This document shows, in pieces, positions 8,276 to 18,718 of a stretch of DNA of 38,664 bases. The notes beneath the pieces were generated by a model. It had not been told where the DNA came from and ran no database searches. It was given only the letters and a program-made list of their open reading frames with translations. The position numbers and the translations under genes are program-made. Numbering within the stretch: position 1 is the stretch's first letter; each line of letters begins with the position of its first letter. The stretch is from Bordetella parapertussis (GTDB taxonomy: Bacteria > Pseudomonadota > Gammaproteobacteria > Burkholderiales > JACQAP01): NCBI GenBank assembly GCA_945900965.1, contig CAMDKM010000032.1, forward strand, positions 1 to 38,664. The letters are read 5' to 3'.

Positions 8276-9751
8276 TCATAATTTGCTCTGATTGGCCAGC
8301 GTCAGTATTTCATTGACCGAGGTCTGCAGCACGGCGGCAAACGGCTGCGGGTACAGACCCATCGCCAGCACGGCAAGAGCAGCCAGTGTCAACACCAGGC
8401 CTTCGCGCGCGCCGATATCGGTCAGCGCGGCAACATGGGCATTGGCGGTGGCCCCGAACACCACCCGCTTGTACATCCACAGAGTATAGGCGGCGCCGAA
8501 AATGAGCGTGGTGGCCGCCGCCGCTGCGTACCAGAAATTCACCTTCATCGCGCCCATGATCACCAGGAATTCGCCAACAAACCCGCTGGTGCCCGGCAGG
8601 CCGGCGTTGGCCATGGCGAACAACATGAAAAAGGCGGCGAAGACCGGCATGGTATTGACCACGCCGCCGTAATCCGCGATCTGCCGCGAATGCATGCGGT
8701 CGTACAACACGCCCACGCACAGGAACAATGCCCCGGATACGAAACCATGCGAGATCATCTGGATCACCGCGCCCTGCATCCCCTGCGCGTTGAAGATGAA
8801 AATGCCCAAGGTGACGAAACCCATGTGCGAAATCGACGAATAGGCGATGAGTTTTTTCATGTCGTTCTGTACCAGCGCCACCAAGCCGATGTAAACCACC
8901 GCCACCAGCGACAATCCGATCACCACCGGGGCCAGAGCATGACTGGCGTCGGGAAGAATCGGCAGAGACAGGCGGATGAATCCGTAGGCGCCCAACTTCA
9001 GCATGATCGCCGCCAGCACCACCGATCCGCCGGTAGGCGCTTCGACGTGGGCATCGGGCAGCCAGGTGTGCACAGGAAACATCGGCACCTTGACCGCGAA
9101 AGCGGCAAAAAACGCAATGAACAACATCACTTGCGCGCCCATCGGGATGGGCAGACTGTAATAGTCGGGCAGGGAAAAACTGCCGTCGGACAACAGGTAC
9201 AGATAAATCAGCGCCACCAGGGTCAGCAGGGAACCCATCAACGTGTAGAGGAAAAATTTCAGCGCGGCATAAACCCGGTTCGGTCCACCCCAGATACCGA
9301 TAATCAGAAACATCGGAATCAGCGTGGCCTCGAAAAATACATAGAACAGCGCGGCATCGAGTGCGCAGAACACACCGTTCATGATGCCCGACAACATCAG
9401 CAGCGCCGCCATGTACTGCGACACGCGCGACTCGATCACTTTCCATCCGGCCAGCACCACCAGCACCGTGGTGAAGCAGTTGAGCAGGATCAGCAGCAGA
9501 GAAATGCCGTCGATGCCCAGGTGATAGTTGATGTTGTAGGACTCGATCCAGGGAATATTTTCGACAAACTGCATGTCGGGCAACTGCGGATCGAAACCCC
9601 AATACAGCGGCAACGCCACCAAAAATCCGGCCAGCGCGCCGAGCAGGGAAAGCCAGCAGGCGGCAGAGGCATTCCTGTCCCCGCCGGTACACAAAACGAC
9701 AAGGCCCGCGACAATCGGCAGCCAGATGACAATACTCAGCAGGGCGCTCAT
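8276..9751 (-). CDS. nuoM: NADH-quinone oxidoreductase subunit M
   Basis: NuoM is a proton-pumping, antiporter-like subunit of the complex I membrane arm. The 491 residues form about fourteen membrane helices. The conserved glutamate of the family is E141 in [16 protein letters not shown], and the lysine of the broken helix lies in [25 protein letters not shown] near residue 230; [16 protein letters not shown] follows. The ATG at 9751 lies 4 bases after the nuoL TGA, so the two are likely translationally coupled. The gene ends with a TGA that sits 5 bases before a heptamer inverted repeat. Its order after nuoL and before nuoN is the standard one. Confidence 0.97.
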   Translation of the reverse strand: MSALLSIVIWLPIVAGLVVLCTGGDRNASAACWLSLLGALAGFLVALPLYWGFDPQLPDMQFVENIPWIESYNINYHLGIDGISLLLILLNCFTTVLVVLAGWKVIESRVSQYMAALLMLSGIMNGVFCALDAALFYVFFEATLIPMFLIIGIWGGPNRVYAALKFFLYTLMGSLLTLVALIYLYLLSDGSFSLPDYYSLPIPMGAQVMLFIAFFAAFAVKVPMFPVHTWLPDAHVEAPTGGSVVLAAIMLKLGAYGFIRLSLPILPDASHALAPVVIGLSLVAVVYIGLVALVQNDMKKLIAYSSISHMGFVTLGIFIFNAQGMQGAVIQMISHGFVSGALFLCVGVLYDRMHSRQIADYGGVVNTMPVFAAFFMLFAMANAGLPGTSGFVGEFLVIMGAMKVNFWYAAAAATTLIFGAAYTLWMYKRVVFGATANAHVAALTDIGAREGLVLTLAALAVLAMGLYPQPFAAVLQTSVNEILTLANQSKL

Positions 9752-9755
9752 GGGA

Positions 9756-11729
9756 TCAGATGCTCACAAACCAGAGGGTCAGCAACGCGGCCAGGCCAAA
9801 TATCATGGCAAACGCATAGTGATAGACCAATCCGGATTGCAGATTGCGCAACAGGCCGGCAAACCAGCCGACCACCCGCGCGGAACCATTGACAAAAAAA
9901 CCGTCGATGACGGCTACGTCGCCACCCTTCCATAATCCGCGCCCGAGCAAACGGGCGCCACCGGCGAAGAACCAGTCGTTGAAACGGTCGAAGTAATACT
10001 TTTGCTCGAGCAAGGTGTATATCGGCGAGAGCAGCCGGCTGACCTGGCCGGGCCATTCGGTGCGCCAAAGATAAAACACCGCAGCCGTGGCGATGCCTGT
10101 CATCGACAACCAGAACGGCAGGGTGCCCAGCGCATGCGTCATCATGGCCAACACGCCGTGAAATTTCTCCGCCAGGTGGGCGAGCACATCGTGCGCCGGA
10201 TCCACCACGATGGTTTGTCCGAAATAACCGCCAAACAAGACCGGCCCGATCAGCCAGCCTGCACAAACGGTGGGGATCGCCAGAACCATGAGGGGCACGG
10301 TCACCACGGCGGGAGATTCGTGCGGAGCGTGATCTACATGATGTCCTGCATGGTCATGCGAAGTGTCGTGCCCACCCAGGCGTTGGGCACCATGAAAAGT
10401 CAGGAACATGAGCCGGAAGGTGTAGAAGGCGGTGACGAACACACAAGTGAGCACGCAGAAATAGGCAAACCCGCTGCCGGGCAGTTGCGACAAATGCACT
10501 GCCTCGATGATGGCGTCCTTGGAGAAAAATCCGGCGAACCCCGGCACACCGGCGCTGGCCAGTGCGCCGATCATCATTGTGGCGTAAGTAATCGGCATGT
10601 ATTTTCGCAGGCCGCCCATGCGACGCATGTCCTGCTCGTGGTGCATGCCCATGATCACCGAACCCGCGCCCAGAAATAGCAGCGCCTTGAAAAATGCGTG
10701 GGTCACCAGATGAAACATGCCCGCCGCGTAGGCCGAGGCGCCCAGCGCGACGGTCATGTAACCGAGTTGCGACAGGGTCGAATAGGCAACCACGCGCTTG
10801 ATGTCGTTTTGCATCATGGCGATCAAGCCCATGAACAAGGCGGTGATGGCGCCGATTACCAACACAAACGACAACGCGGCCTCGGACAATTCGAACAGCG
10901 GCGACATTCTCGCCACCATGAAAATACCGGCCGTAACCATGGTCGCCGCGTGGATCAGGGCGGAAATCGGCGTCGGGCCTTCCATGGAATCGGGCAGCCA
11001 GACATGCAGTGGGAACTGCGCTGATTTGCCCATGGCGCCGATGAACAGCAAAATGCAGATCGCCGTGATCAGAGGCCACGCCGTAAACGCCACGCCAACC
11101 ACCTCGGTCTTCAACTCAGGCGCCTTCGCAAATACCTGTGCATAGTCCAGCGTGCCGAAATAGGTCAGCACCAGCGCAATGCCGAGCAGAAAACCGAAAT
11201 CCCCTACCCGGTTAACCAGGAAAGCCTTCAGATTGGCATAGATTGCCGTGGGCCGGGTGTACCAGAATCCGATCAACAGATAAGAGACCAGACCTACCGC
11301 CTCCCAGCCGAAAAACAATTGCAGGAAATTGTTGCTCATCACCAGCATCAACATGGAGAAGGTGAAAAGCGAAATATAGGAAAAGAAGCGCTGATAGCCG
11401 GGATCTTCCGCCATGTAGCCAATGGTGTAGACATGGACCATGAGGGAAACAAAGGTCACCACCAGCATCATGGTGGCGGAAAGTTTGTCGATCAGGAAAC
11501 CCACCTCCAGCGTCGTGTCGCCGAGTGTGAGCCAGGTGTATACCGTGCCGTTGAACGTATGACCGGACAGCACATCGCGAAACACCAGATACGCGGCCAC
11601 CGTCGCGACAATCATGCCGATGATGGCGACCCAATGCGCCGCACGCCGCCCGATCAGCCAGCCGAACAAACCGACGATCACGGCGCCCGCCAGCGGGGCG
11701 AGGGGAACGATGAGATAGAGGGGATTCAT
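9756..11729 (-). CDS. nuoL: NADH-quinone oxidoreductase subunit L
   Basis: NuoL is the distal antiporter-like subunit of complex I, with the long lateral helix at its C-terminus. The 657 residues exceed the 613 of E. coli. Marks include FFGWEAVGLVSYLLIGFW with the conserved glutamate near 144, GAMGKSAQFPLHVWLPDSMEGPTPISALIHAATMV near 230-260 and AYSTLSQLGYMTVALG. A histidine-rich loop near residue 455-475 (GGHDTSHDHAGHHVDHAPH) accounts for part of the extra length; such loops are common in this family in proteobacteria. The ATG at 11729 has no recognisable Shine-Dalgarno sequence: the pyrimidine arm of a heptamer element ends about 7 bases before it. Confidence 0.97.
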   Translation of the reverse strand: MNPLYLIVPLAPLAGAVIVGLFGWLIGRRAAHWVAIIGMIVATVAAYLVFRDVLSGHTFNGTVYTWLTLGDTTLEVGFLIDKLSATMMLVVTFVSLMVHVYTIGYMAEDPGYQRFFSYISLFTFSMLMLVMSNNFLQLFFGWEAVGLVSYLLIGFWYTRPTAIYANLKAFLVNRVGDFGFLLGIALVLTYFGTLDYAQVFAKAPELKTEVVGVAFTAWPLITAICILLFIGAMGKSAQFPLHVWLPDSMEGPTPISALIHAATMVTAGIFMVARMSPLFELSEAALSFVLVIGAITALFMGLIAMMQNDIKRVVAYSTLSQLGYMTVALGASAYAAGMFHLVTHAFFKALLFLGAGSVIMGMHHEQDMRRMGGLRKYMPITYATMMIGALASAGVPGFAGFFSKDAIIEAVHLSQLPGSGFAYFCVLTCVFVTAFYTFRLMFLTFHGAQRLGGHDTSHDHAGHHVDHAPHESPAVVTVPLMVLAIPTVCAGWLIGPVLFGGYFGQTIVVDPAHDVLAHLAEKFHGVLAMMTHALGTLPFWLSMTGIATAAVFYLWRTEWPGQVSRLLSPIYTLLEQKYYFDRFNDWFFAGGARLLGRGLWKGGDVAVIDGFFVNGSARVVGWFAGLLRNLQSGLVYHYAFAMIFGLAALLTLWFVSI

Positions 11730-11736
11730 TGGTTTC

Positions 11737-11839
11737 GGTAAGGCGTGAGGCGTGAGGGGTGAGGCGCAATGCCCCGGCGCCTCGCCATCCCTTCAGATCT
11801 ATTTTCCACGCCTCTCGCCTCTCGCCTCACGCGTCACCC
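11737..11839. repeat. Heptamer inverted repeat between nuoK and nuoL
   Basis: Left arm 11737-11766 carries GGCGTGA, GGCGTGA, GGGGTGA; right arm 11806-11839 carries CGCCTCT, CGCCTCT, CGCCTCA and CGCGTCA, largely complementary. On the minus strand the nuoK stop TGA is itself the TGA of the first unit, and the pyrimidine arm ends a few bases before nuoL. The loop between the arms is about 40 bases of unique sequence. Confidence 0.92.
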
Positions 11840-12139
11840 TTTCAATTTTCCCAAATCATCCACATTGATACTGCGCACATTGCGGAACAGCACCACCAGG
11901 ATCGCCAGTCCGATGGCGGACTCGGCGGCCGCCACGGTCAGAATGAAAAACACAAATACCTGCCCCGCCGGATCCCCGAGAAAATGCGAGAACGCGACGA
12001 AGTTCATGTTCACGGCGAGCAGCATCAATTCGATCGCCATCAGCAAGATGATGACGTTTTTGCGGTTCAGGAAAATCCCCACGACGCCGATGGCGAACAA
12101 GATTGCGCCCAGGGTGAGGTAGTGGGAAAGCGAGATCAT
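11834..12139 (-). CDS. nuoK: NADH-quinone oxidoreductase subunit K
   Basis: NuoK is the small membrane subunit of complex I that carries two glutamates of the proton path. The 101 residues match the family length, with three membrane helices. The two conserved glutamates are E37 ([11 protein letters not shown]) and E73 ([12 protein letters not shown]), equivalent to E36 and E72 of E. coli. The ATG at 12139 has a good GGGAGG site 6-8 bases upstream, which is not the case for several of its neighbours. Its TGA is shared with the first unit of the following heptamer element. Confidence 0.97.
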   Translation of the reverse strand: MISLSHYLTLGAILFAIGVVGIFLNRKNVIILLMAIELMLLAVNMNFVAFSHFLGDPAGQVFVFFILTVAAAESAIGLAILVVLFRNVRSINVDDLGKLKG

Positions 12140-12160
12140 CCGCGGCCTCCCGTAGATGCA

Positions 12161-12333
12161 GTGACGGGTGACGGGTTACGAGTAACGGGTGACATGCGCG
12201 ACGGCCATGGCGCGTGTCTCATGAATCGGCACCCCGGAACTTCCGTCAGGCCGAACATATCTTCCTCGTCTCTTGTCGCATTCCGCGATTTACTCGTCAC
12301 TCGTCACCCGTCACTGTATTTATCACTTGTCAC
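12161..12333. repeat. Heptamer inverted repeat between nuoJ and nuoK
   Basis: Left arm 12161-12195 carries GTGACGG, GTGACGG, GTTACGA, GTAACGG, GTGACAT; right arm 12289-12333 carries ACTCGTC, ACTCGTC, ACCCGTC and ATCACTT. In the minus-strand transcript the purine arm already begins inside the last codons of nuoJ (GGTGACAAGTGA, where TGA is the stop) and the pyrimidine arm ends about 20 bases before nuoK, leaving room for that gene's Shine-Dalgarno site. The loop is about 95 bases of unique sequence. Confidence 0.92.
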
Positions 12334-12934
12334 CGCTCTTTTCAGACGGCATCGATACAATCTTCAACCTGTCCTTGCTGCGCGTGCGAATCTGCGTGGC
12401 GGGGTCGATGTATTTGGTGTCCTTGCGCTGGCGCAGAGTCAGGGCAATGGCGGCAACAATCGCCACCAGCAGAATCACGGCGGCAATTTCGAATGGATAA
12501 ACATAATAGGTATAAACCAAGCCGCCCAGTTCCCGGGTGTTGCTATAGTCGGCGGCCCTCGCCTCCGGCGCCGGCATGCCTTCCAGGTCGAAATAACGAC
12601 CGGCGAGAATAATCGCCATTTCCGCCACCATCACACCCGCCACAATTAAACCGGGAACCAGATAGTCCCAATACCCTTCGCGCAGCTTCACCAGATTGAT
12701 ATCCAGCATCATGACCACAAACAGGAACAACACCATGACCGCGCCGACATATACCAGAACGAGCGCGATGGCCAGAAACTCCGCTTCCAGCAACATCCAC
12801 AGGCCTGCGGCGGTAAAAAAAGCAAGCACCAGAAACAGCGCCGAATGTACCGGATTGCGCGCGAATATCACGCACAGCGCGGCCCCGACCAGGACCAGCG
12901 CAAATACCCAGAAAATAATGACCTGAAATTCCAT
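12323..12934 (-). CDS. nuoJ: NADH-quinone oxidoreductase subunit J
   Basis: NuoJ is a membrane subunit of complex I next to NuoK, with five helices. The start is placed at 12934 (MEFQVIIFWVFALVLVG), as in the family, giving 203 residues; the frame extends upstream only into the repeat element. The helix with the pi-bulge is seen as ALVLVYVGAVMVLFLFVVMMLDI near residues 53-75. The C-terminal tail is charged and ends SEKSGDK, of which the last codons already match the heptamer unit of the following element. No clear Shine-Dalgarno site is visible, the upstream bases being the end of a heptamer arm (CCTTACCGATAAAAAC). Confidence 0.95.
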   Translation of the reverse strand: MEFQVIIFWVFALVLVGAALCVIFARNPVHSALFLVLAFFTAAGLWMLLEAEFLAIALVLVYVGAVMVLFLFVVMMLDINLVKLREGYWDYLVPGLIVAGVMVAEMAIILAGRYFDLEGMPAPEARAADYSNTRELGGLVYTYYVYPFEIAAVILLVAIVAAIALTLRQRKDTKYIDPATQIRTRSKDRLKIVSMPSEKSGDK

Positions 12935-12943
12935 GTTTTTATC

Positions 12944-13008
12944 GGTAAGGATTGAGGAGTAAGAGGCTTTGCCCCTCACTCCTCACTCCTCACCCCTCAC
13001 GCCTCACC
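12944..13008. repeat. Heptamer inverted repeat between nuoI and nuoJ
   Basis: Right arm 12972-13008 carries five CCTCACN units; left arm 12944-12966 (AGGATTG, AGGAGTA, AGAGG) is a more degenerate complement with a loop of only about 5 bases. On the minus strand the nuoI stop TGA (13004-13006) is inside the first GTGAGGC unit. The gap of 69 bases is made up of this element alone. Confidence 0.9.
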
Positions 13009-13495
13009 GAAAAGCAGCATCATCAGCACGATCCTTGGCAATTTGTTCCTCGTAACGATCGCCCACCGCCAGCAGCATTTCCTTGGTGTAGAGCAGATCG
13101 CCGCGTTTTTCCCCGTGGTATTCGAGTATGCGGGTTTCCACGATCGAATCGACTGGGCAGGATTCTTCGCAGAATCCGCAGAAAATACATTTCGTCAGAT
13201 CGATGTCGTATCGGGTCGTGCGCCGGGTGCCGTCGGCGCGTTTCTCGGATTCAATCGTAATGGCCAGCGCCGGGCATACCGCCTCGCAAAGTTTGCAGGC
13301 GATGCAGCGTTCTTCGCCGTTCGGATAGCGGCGCAAGGCGTGCAGGCCGCGAAATCGCCCGGACTGGGGCGTTTTTTCCTCAGGAAACTGCACCGTGATC
13401 TTGCGCGCGAAAAAATAACGCCCGGTCAGCGCCATCCCCTTGACCAGTTCGAATAACAGGAAGCTGCGGAAAAAATCGCTAATATGTCGAATCAT
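13004..13495 (-). CDS. nuoI: NADH-quinone oxidoreductase subunit I, two 4Fe-4S clusters
   Basis: NuoI is the ferredoxin-like peripheral subunit of complex I that carries clusters N6a and N6b towards NuoB. The 163 residues show both cluster motifs: C64, C67, C70, C74 ([12 protein letters not shown]) and C103, C106, C109, C113 ([12 protein letters not shown]). The N-terminal amphipathic part ([19 protein letters not shown]) anchors it to the membrane arm. The ATG at 13495 lies 7 bases after the nuoH TGA. The TGA stop is part of the heptamer element that separates it from nuoJ. Confidence 0.97.
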   Translation of the reverse strand: MIRHISDFFRSFLLFELVKGMALTGRYFFARKITVQFPEEKTPQSGRFRGLHALRRYPNGEERCIACKLCEAVCPALAITIESEKRADGTRRTTRYDIDLTKCIFCGFCEESCPVDSIVETRILEYHGEKRGDLLYTKEMLLAVGDRYEEQIAKDRADDAAFR

Positions 13496-13502
13496 GTTCG
13501 GC

Positions 13503-14528
13503 TCACCATGGCCACCATTCGAACTGCATCAGGCCGCCGACCAGTATCAACCAGACGATGGTCAAGGGAATGAATACCTTCCAGCCCAGCCGCATGATCT
13601 GGTCGTAGCGGTAACGCGGAAAGGTTGCGCGAAACCACAAAAAACAAAACAGCAGAAATGCCACTTTCAAGGCCAGCCAGCCGAAGCCGTCGGGAATAAA
13701 CGGCACGGGCGAAAGCCAGCCACCGAGGAACATGAGGGCAGCCAGGGCCGAGACCAGAATCATGTTGGCGTATTCGGCCAGGAAAAATACCGCGAAGGCG
13801 GTGCCGGAGTATTCAACATGGAAGCCGGCGACAATTTCCGATTCGCCTTCGGCCACATCGAAAGGCGCGCGATTGGTTTCCGCCACGCCGGAAATGAAAT
13901 ACACCAGAAACATCGGAAACAGCGGGATGAGATTCCAGCCCAGCACACCCCAGGACGTCTGCTGTTCCACGACGATGTCGGACAAATTCAGACTGCCTGA
14001 CATCATGAGCACACACACCAGGGCAAATCCCATGGCAATTTCATACGAGACAATCTGCGCCGCCGAACGCAAACCGCCCAGGAAAGCATATTTGGAGTTC
14101 GATGCCCAGCCGGCGACGATCACCCCATACACACCCATTGATGTGATCGCCAGCACGTATAGAAGCCCGGCATCCACATCGGCGAGCACCAGTTCCGGCG
14201 TTAACGGCACCACCGCCCATGCGGCAAGGGCCGGCATGATGGCCAATACCGGTGCGAGGACAAAAAGAAACTTGTTGGAGCCCGAAGGGACGATCACTTC
14301 CTTGATCAACAGCTTGAGGACGTCTGCGAATGGCTGCAGGAGTCCCCAAAAGCCGACCCGGTTCGGCCCGATCCGAATCTGCATGTAGCCGATGACCTTG
14401 CGCTCGGCCAGAGTCAGAAACGCCACACAAATGGTGATCGGCAGCACAATCGCCAAAATCTTCGCGAGGGTCCACAGCACTGTCACCCCGTCCGTCCCGA
14501 TGTAATCGGCCAGAAACTCGAAGTTCAT
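13503..14528 (-). CDS. nuoH: NADH-quinone oxidoreductase subunit H
   Basis: NuoH forms much of the quinone-binding chamber at the junction of the two arms of complex I. The start at 14528 ([11 protein letters not shown]) gives 341 residues with about eight helices; an upstream extension would run through nuoG in another frame. Family marks include [36 protein letters not shown] near 45-80, YEIAMGF, and [30 protein letters not shown] near 205-235 with the glutamates of the E-channel. Its ATG overlaps the nuoG TGA by the four bases ATGA, a sign of coupled translation. Confidence 0.97.
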   Translation of the reverse strand: MNFEFLADYIGTDGVTVLWTLAKILAIVLPITICVAFLTLAERKVIGYMQIRIGPNRVGFWGLLQPFADVLKLLIKEVIVPSGSNKFLFVLAPVLAIMPALAAWAVVPLTPELVLADVDAGLLYVLAITSMGVYGVIVAGWASNSKYAFLGGLRSAAQIVSYEIAMGFALVCVLMMSGSLNLSDIVVEQQTSWGVLGWNLIPLFPMFLVYFISGVAETNRAPFDVAEGESEIVAGFHVEYSGTAFAVFFLAEYANMILVSALAALMFLGGWLSPVPFIPDGFGWLALKVAFLLFCFLWFRATFPRYRYDQIMRLGWKVFIPLTIVWLILVGGLMQFEWWPW

Positions 14529-16882
14529 GCGAGTGCCTTTTTCTGGTGGACCACGCGCTCCAGCGAAAGCTCGCCGAACAAGGGGCCCAGTGCGGCGGTT
14601 TCCCGGCAGGCGCCGGACAAGCGCACGCAATTGGCCGGCAGTCGGTCGTCGCGTTCATAGGTAAGCGTCACGGCATTGCCGTTCTGCACGACTCGAACCT
14701 GGTCGCTACCGTGCAATCCCAGCCGCTCAATTATGGAACCCGGCAGGTAAGCAGTTCCGGTTCGGGCATCGCGAGTCTGCTGCAGCGAGGTGGCATGCCG
14801 AACAAGCGCGTCCACCTGATACATCGGGATTTCACCGATGCGCTCGGAAGCATTCTGGGCTGTGGCGGCAATGCCGCCGCACTCGCCGTCGATTGCATTG
14901 TTCAATCGCGTGGCAAGATTACCCGCGGCGTTCAGACATTCTCCGCGCACCGCCTCTACATCCTGGTAATCGAAGCCGGGGAGGCCCAGCAGATTGCCTA
15001 GGACACGCAGGACTTTCCAGCCCGGGCGAGTCTCTTCAAGCGGACGCACCACGCCCTGAAAACTCTGCACCCGGCCTTCCGTATTGACGAAGGTGCCAGC
15101 GGTTTCGGTGAAGGGCGCAATCGGCAACATGACCTGTGCATACTCGTGTGCGCCCAGTTTGAAGGCGGACATCGCCACCACCAGCTCCGCGGCCTGCATG
15201 GCGGCACGTGCGGCTGGCACATCGGCACAGTCGAAATTGATATCGGCGTGCAACAACAGATACGCTTTGCGCGGCTGCGCCAGCATGGCCGACGCATTAA
15301 GCCCCGCGCCAGGCAGCGCGCCGGCCAGAGCGCCGCCAACGCTGTTGGCCGCTTCGCCAAAAATTCCCAGCGTGGCGCCGCAAAGCCGCGCAATTTCCTG
15401 CCCCAGCCTGTGCAATTCCGCATATCGCGGATGATGGCAGGCCAGATTGCCGAGGAAAATCGCGCGCTTTTCCCCACTGGCTAGGCTTTGCGCAATATGT
15501 TTGGCCGCTTCATCCACTGTCAATCCGGACACTGTCGCGGGAATCGCAGCACCCTTGAGTTCGGCCAGCGCCTTGAGCACCCGGCCCAACGCAGCGCGCA
15601 TTTCCGAAGGGGCAACGATCGCCTTGCCGGCAAGCGGCATAAACAAATCGTCGTCCACCGAATGGATCAGCGAAATTTGTGCGCCCTTTTTGGCGGCCTG
15701 CCGGAATCGCACGGCAAGCAAGGGATGATCTTTGCGCAGCGTCGAGCCCACGATCAACGCCCGATCCAATTTCGATATGTCGGACAGCTTCATGCCCAAC
15801 CAGGCAACACCGGGTTGCGCGCCATCCGCGGAAAAATCGCTTTGCCGCAGGCGAAAATCGACGTTGGAACTGCCCAGGCCGCGAGTCAGCTTGCCAAGCA
15901 GATACAGCTCTTCCAGCGTGGCATGCGGGGCGGCCAGCGCGCCAATCGCCATGGCGCCGTGAGCGTCGCGCACCCGGCGCAGTTCACGGCTGACAAATTC
16001 CAGAGCGCCGGACCAGTCGGTTTCCTCCCAGCGACCATCGCGCTTGATCATCGGCTGGGTAAGCCGCTCGGGAGAATTCAGGCCTTCATAGGAAAAACGA
16101 TCGCGGTCGGATAACCAGCATTCGTTGATGTCCTCGTTTTCCAGGGGCAGTACCCGCAGCACCCTATCGCCCTTAACTTGGACCACGAGATTGGAGCCCA
16201 GGCTGTCATGCGGACTCACCGAACGGCGTCGGGCCAACTCCCAGGTACGTGCGCTGTAGCGGAACGGCTTGGAGGTGAGCGCGCCCACCGGGCAGACGTC
16301 GATCATGTTGCCGGACAATTCGGAATCCACGGTGCGGGCAACAAACGGCATGATTTCGGAGTGTTCGCCGCGCCCGCCCATGCCCAGCTCCATGACACCG
16401 GCAACCTCCTGCCCGAAGCGCACGCAGCGCGTGCAATGGATACAGCGGGTCATTTCTTCCGCCGACACCAGCGGCCCCAGATCCTTGTTCGCCACCACGC
16501 GCTTGGGTTCGGCATACCGCGAATTCGATCCGCCGTAGCCCACCGCCAGATCCTGCAACTGGCATTCTCCGCCCTGATCGCAGATCGGGCAGTCTAGCGG
16601 ATGATTGATCAGCAGAAACTCCATCACGCCCTTCTGTGCCTTGATGGCGGTCTCAGAGTGGGTGAAAACCTTCATGCCTTCGCTAACCGGCGTGGCGCAG
16701 GCGGGCAGCGGCTTGGGTGCCTTTTCCACCTGGACCAGACACATGCGGCAGTTGGCCGCGATCGACAATTTTTTGTGATAACAGAAATGCGGGACATGGA
16801 TGCCGAGCTTGGTCGTCGCCTCCATGATCATGCTGTTGTCGGGCACTTCGACCGCGCGGCCGTCGATTTCGAGTTTTGCCAT
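14525..16882 (-). CDS. nuoG: NADH-quinone oxidoreductase subunit G
   Basis: NuoG is the large iron-sulfur subunit of the peripheral arm, with an N-terminal ferredoxin-like part and a molybdopterin-oxidoreductase-like C-terminal part that has lost its cofactor. Of 785 residues, cluster N1b uses C34, C45, C48 and C62; N5 uses H94, C98, C101 and C107; N4 uses C147, C150, C153 and C197. The fourth cluster N7, which E. coli has near 228, is absent here: the matching stretch ([11 protein letters not shown]) has no cysteine. The ATG at 16882 is preceded by GGATGA, and the nuoF stop lies 7 bases upstream. The C-terminal part (about 220-785) is poorly conserved as usual. Confidence 0.97.
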   Translation of the reverse strand: MAKLEIDGRAVEVPDNSMIMEATTKLGIHVPHFCYHKKLSIAANCRMCLVQVEKAPKPLPACATPVSEGMKVFTHSETAIKAQKGVMEFLLINHPLDCPICDQGGECQLQDLAVGYGGSNSRYAEPKRVVANKDLGPLVSAEEMTRCIHCTRCVRFGQEVAGVMELGMGGRGEHSEIMPFVARTVDSELSGNMIDVCPVGALTSKPFRYSARTWELARRRSVSPHDSLGSNLVVQVKGDRVLRVLPLENEDINECWLSDRDRFSYEGLNSPERLTQPMIKRDGRWEETDWSGALEFVSRELRRVRDAHGAMAIGALAAPHATLEELYLLGKLTRGLGSSNVDFRLRQSDFSADGAQPGVAWLGMKLSDISKLDRALIVGSTLRKDHPLLAVRFRQAAKKGAQISLIHSVDDDLFMPLAGKAIVAPSEMRAALGRVLKALAELKGAAIPATVSGLTVDEAAKHIAQSLASGEKRAIFLGNLACHHPRYAELHRLGQEIARLCGATLGIFGEAANSVGGALAGALPGAGLNASAMLAQPRKAYLLLHADINFDCADVPAARAAMQAAELVVAMSAFKLGAHEYAQVMLPIAPFTETAGTFVNTEGRVQSFQGVVRPLEETRPGWKVLRVLGNLLGLPGFDYQDVEAVRGECLNAAGNLATRLNNAIDGECGGIAATAQNASERIGEIPMYQVDALVRHATSLQQTRDARTGTAYLPGSIIERLGLHGSDQVRVVQNGNAVTLTYERDDRLPANCVRLSGACRETAALGPLFGELSLERVVHQKKALA

Positions 16883-16889
16883 TAGTTCG

Positions 16890-18194
16890 TCATCCGACTA
16901 GGCAATGCCTGTGGTCGATGTGATGCTGGAATTCGTCCCGAAAGTGCTTGATGAAACTTTTCACCGGCAGCGCTGCCGCATCGCCGAGCGCGCAAATCGT
17001 GCGGCCTGCGATATTGTCCGCCACCGAATTCAGGGCATCGAGATCCTCGGGCCGACCCTGTGCATGTTCGATGCGGTGAACCATGCGGTAGAGCCAGCCT
17101 GTGCCTTCGCGGCAAGGCGTGCATTGCCCGCAGGACTCCTCGAAATAGAAATACGACAAGCGCTCCAGGGCCCGCACCATGCAGGTGGTTTCGTCCATTA
17201 CGATCACGGCGCCGGATCCGAGCATCGATCCGGCCTTGGCGATGGAGTCGTAGTCCATGTCCGTCTGCATCATGACCTCGCCCGGCAACACCGGCATCGA
17301 GGAGCCGCCGGGAATCACCGCCTTGATCTTGCGTCCGCCGCGCATGCCGCCGGCCAATTCCAGCAATCTGGCGAACGGCGTGCCGAGTCTGACCTCGTAG
17401 TTGCCGGGACGATTGACATGACCTGACACCGAAAAAATCTTGGTGCCGCCATTGTTGGGCCGCCCCAGATTGAGAAAAGCTTCCGCCCCGTGTTGGATGA
17501 CCCAGGGCGCGGCGGCGAAAGTTTCGGTGTTATTGATGGTGGTCGGTTTTCCGTACAGCCCGAAGCTGGCGGGAAACGGCGGCTTGAAACGCGGCTGGCC
17601 TTTTTTGCCCTCGAGCGATTCGAGCAAGGCGGTTTCTTCACCGCAGATATAGGCGCCCCACCCATGATGGGCATGTAAGTCGAAATTGAACTCCGAACCC
17701 AGTATTTTCTGGCCTAGCAGGCCGGCGTCGCGCGCTTCGCGCAGGGCTTCCTCGAAGCGTTCGTAGACTTCCCAGATTTCGCCGTGGATATAGTTGTAGC
17801 CCACACTGATTCCCATGGCATAGGCGCCGATCGCCATGCCTTCGATCACCGAGTGCGGGTTGTAGCGCAGGATGTCGCGGTCCTTGAAAGTTCCGGGTTC
17901 GCCTTCGTCCGAATTGCAGACCAGATACTTCTGCCCGGTGTATCCACGCGGCATGAAGCTCCATTTCAGACCGGTCGGGAACCCGGCGCCACCGCGGCCA
18001 CGCAATCCTGACTTCTTGATTTCCGCAATCACCTGTTCCGGCGTCATGCCTCCGGCAAGGATTTTTTTCAACGCTTCGTAGCCACCACGTGCCTGATAGT
18101 CGGCAAGCCGCCAGTTGAGTCCGGTCAGGCCCTTCATGAGGATGGCATCGGGACCGTAAATGTCCGGGGGAAACGGCGGCAATGGGGCGTTCAC
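16890..18194 (-). CDS. nuoF: NADH-quinone oxidoreductase subunit F, NADH and FMN binding
   Basis: NuoF is the NADH-oxidising subunit of complex I, holding FMN and cluster N3. The 434 residues contain the FMN-binding loop [10 protein letters not shown] (66-75), the nucleotide-binding [14 protein letters not shown] (about 93-106), [15 protein letters not shown] near 180 and the N3 cysteines in [13 protein letters not shown] plus a later cysteine in GRTICALGD. The start is a GTG at 18194 that overlaps the nuoE TGA (GTGA), which implies coupled translation; the N-terminal residues ([20 protein letters not shown]) look right for the family. Confidence 0.97.
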   Translation of the reverse strand: MNAPLPPFPPDIYGPDAILMKGLTGLNWRLADYQARGGYEALKKILAGGMTPEQVIAEIKKSGLRGRGGAGFPTGLKWSFMPRGYTGQKYLVCNSDEGEPGTFKDRDILRYNPHSVIEGMAIGAYAMGISVGYNYIHGEIWEVYERFEEALREARDAGLLGQKILGSEFNFDLHAHHGWGAYICGEETALLESLEGKKGQPRFKPPFPASFGLYGKPTTINNTETFAAAPWVIQHGAEAFLNLGRPNNGGTKIFSVSGHVNRPGNYEVRLGTPFARLLELAGGMRGGRKIKAVIPGGSSMPVLPGEVMMQTDMDYDSIAKAGSMLGSGAVIVMDETTCMVRALERLSYFYFEESCGQCTPCREGTGWLYRMVHRIEHAQGRPEDLDALNSVADNIAGRTICALGDAAALPVKSFIKHFRDEFQHHIDHRHCLVG

Positions 18195-18682
18195 TTCTTC
18201 AAATCCTCGATCCAGGCGTCGATTTTGTCCGGCGTCATGAACGAAACCATGCTCTTGTCGTTATGCAGGCAGACGGGCGCGTCTCCGCAGGCGCCCAGGC
18301 ATTCGCCTTCCTTGAGGGTAAACAATCCATCCGCCGTGGTTTCCTTGAATCCGATGCCTAGCCGGTTCTTCAGATGTTGCGCGGCCTCATTGGCGCCCGA
18401 TAGTGCACACGGCAGATTGGTGCAAATCGTGATCTTGTGGCGCCCGACCGCTTGCAGGTTATACATGCCATAAAAACTCGCCACCTCGTAGACGGCAATG
18501 GCTGGCATGCCCAGATATGCGGCAACAAAGTTCATGGTCTCGGTCGAAAGCCAGCCTTTTTCATCCTGGGCAATGGTGAGCACCGCCATCACCGCTGACT
18601 GCTTTTGATTGGCGGGATACTTGGCGAGCTCGACGTCGATACGGGCCAGCGAAGCTGGCGACAGAACCAGGGGCGCGGTCAT
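18191..18682 (-). CDS. nuoE: NADH-quinone oxidoreductase subunit E
   Basis: NuoE carries cluster N1a at the NADH end of complex I. The thioredoxin-like 2Fe-2S domain has its four cysteines at C87, C92, C128 and C132 (CTNLPC and CLGAC). The start at 18682 ([16 protein letters not shown]) gives 163 residues, matching the family; an upstream TTG frame would add ten residues with no support. An AGAG-rich stretch upstream may serve as ribosome site. The 190-base gap towards nuoD holds a 9-base-unit inverted repeat. Confidence 0.96.
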   Translation of the reverse strand: MTAPLVLSPASLARIDVELAKYPANQKQSAVMAVLTIAQDEKGWLSTETMNFVAAYLGMPAIAVYEVASFYGMYNLQAVGRHKITICTNLPCALSGANEAAQHLKNRLGIGFKETTADGLFTLKEGECLGACGDAPVCLHNDKSMVSFMTPDKIDAWIEDLKK

Positions 18683-18718
18683 GCACAACTCTCTTGTCGA
18701 TTCATCCTGCAAAAGGCA

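Noticed and set aside
6565-8316. A 583-residue open frame antisense to nuoN
   Set aside because: Composition rich in His, Gln and Arg with no family look; it is the complement of a high-GC membrane protein gene.
8435-9892. A 485-residue open frame antisense to nuoM
   Set aside because: Same reason: complement of hydrophobic codons, no domain seen.
11759-12649. 296-residue open frame across the nuoK region
   Set aside because: Antisense to nuoK and nuoJ and made partly of repeat-derived codons.
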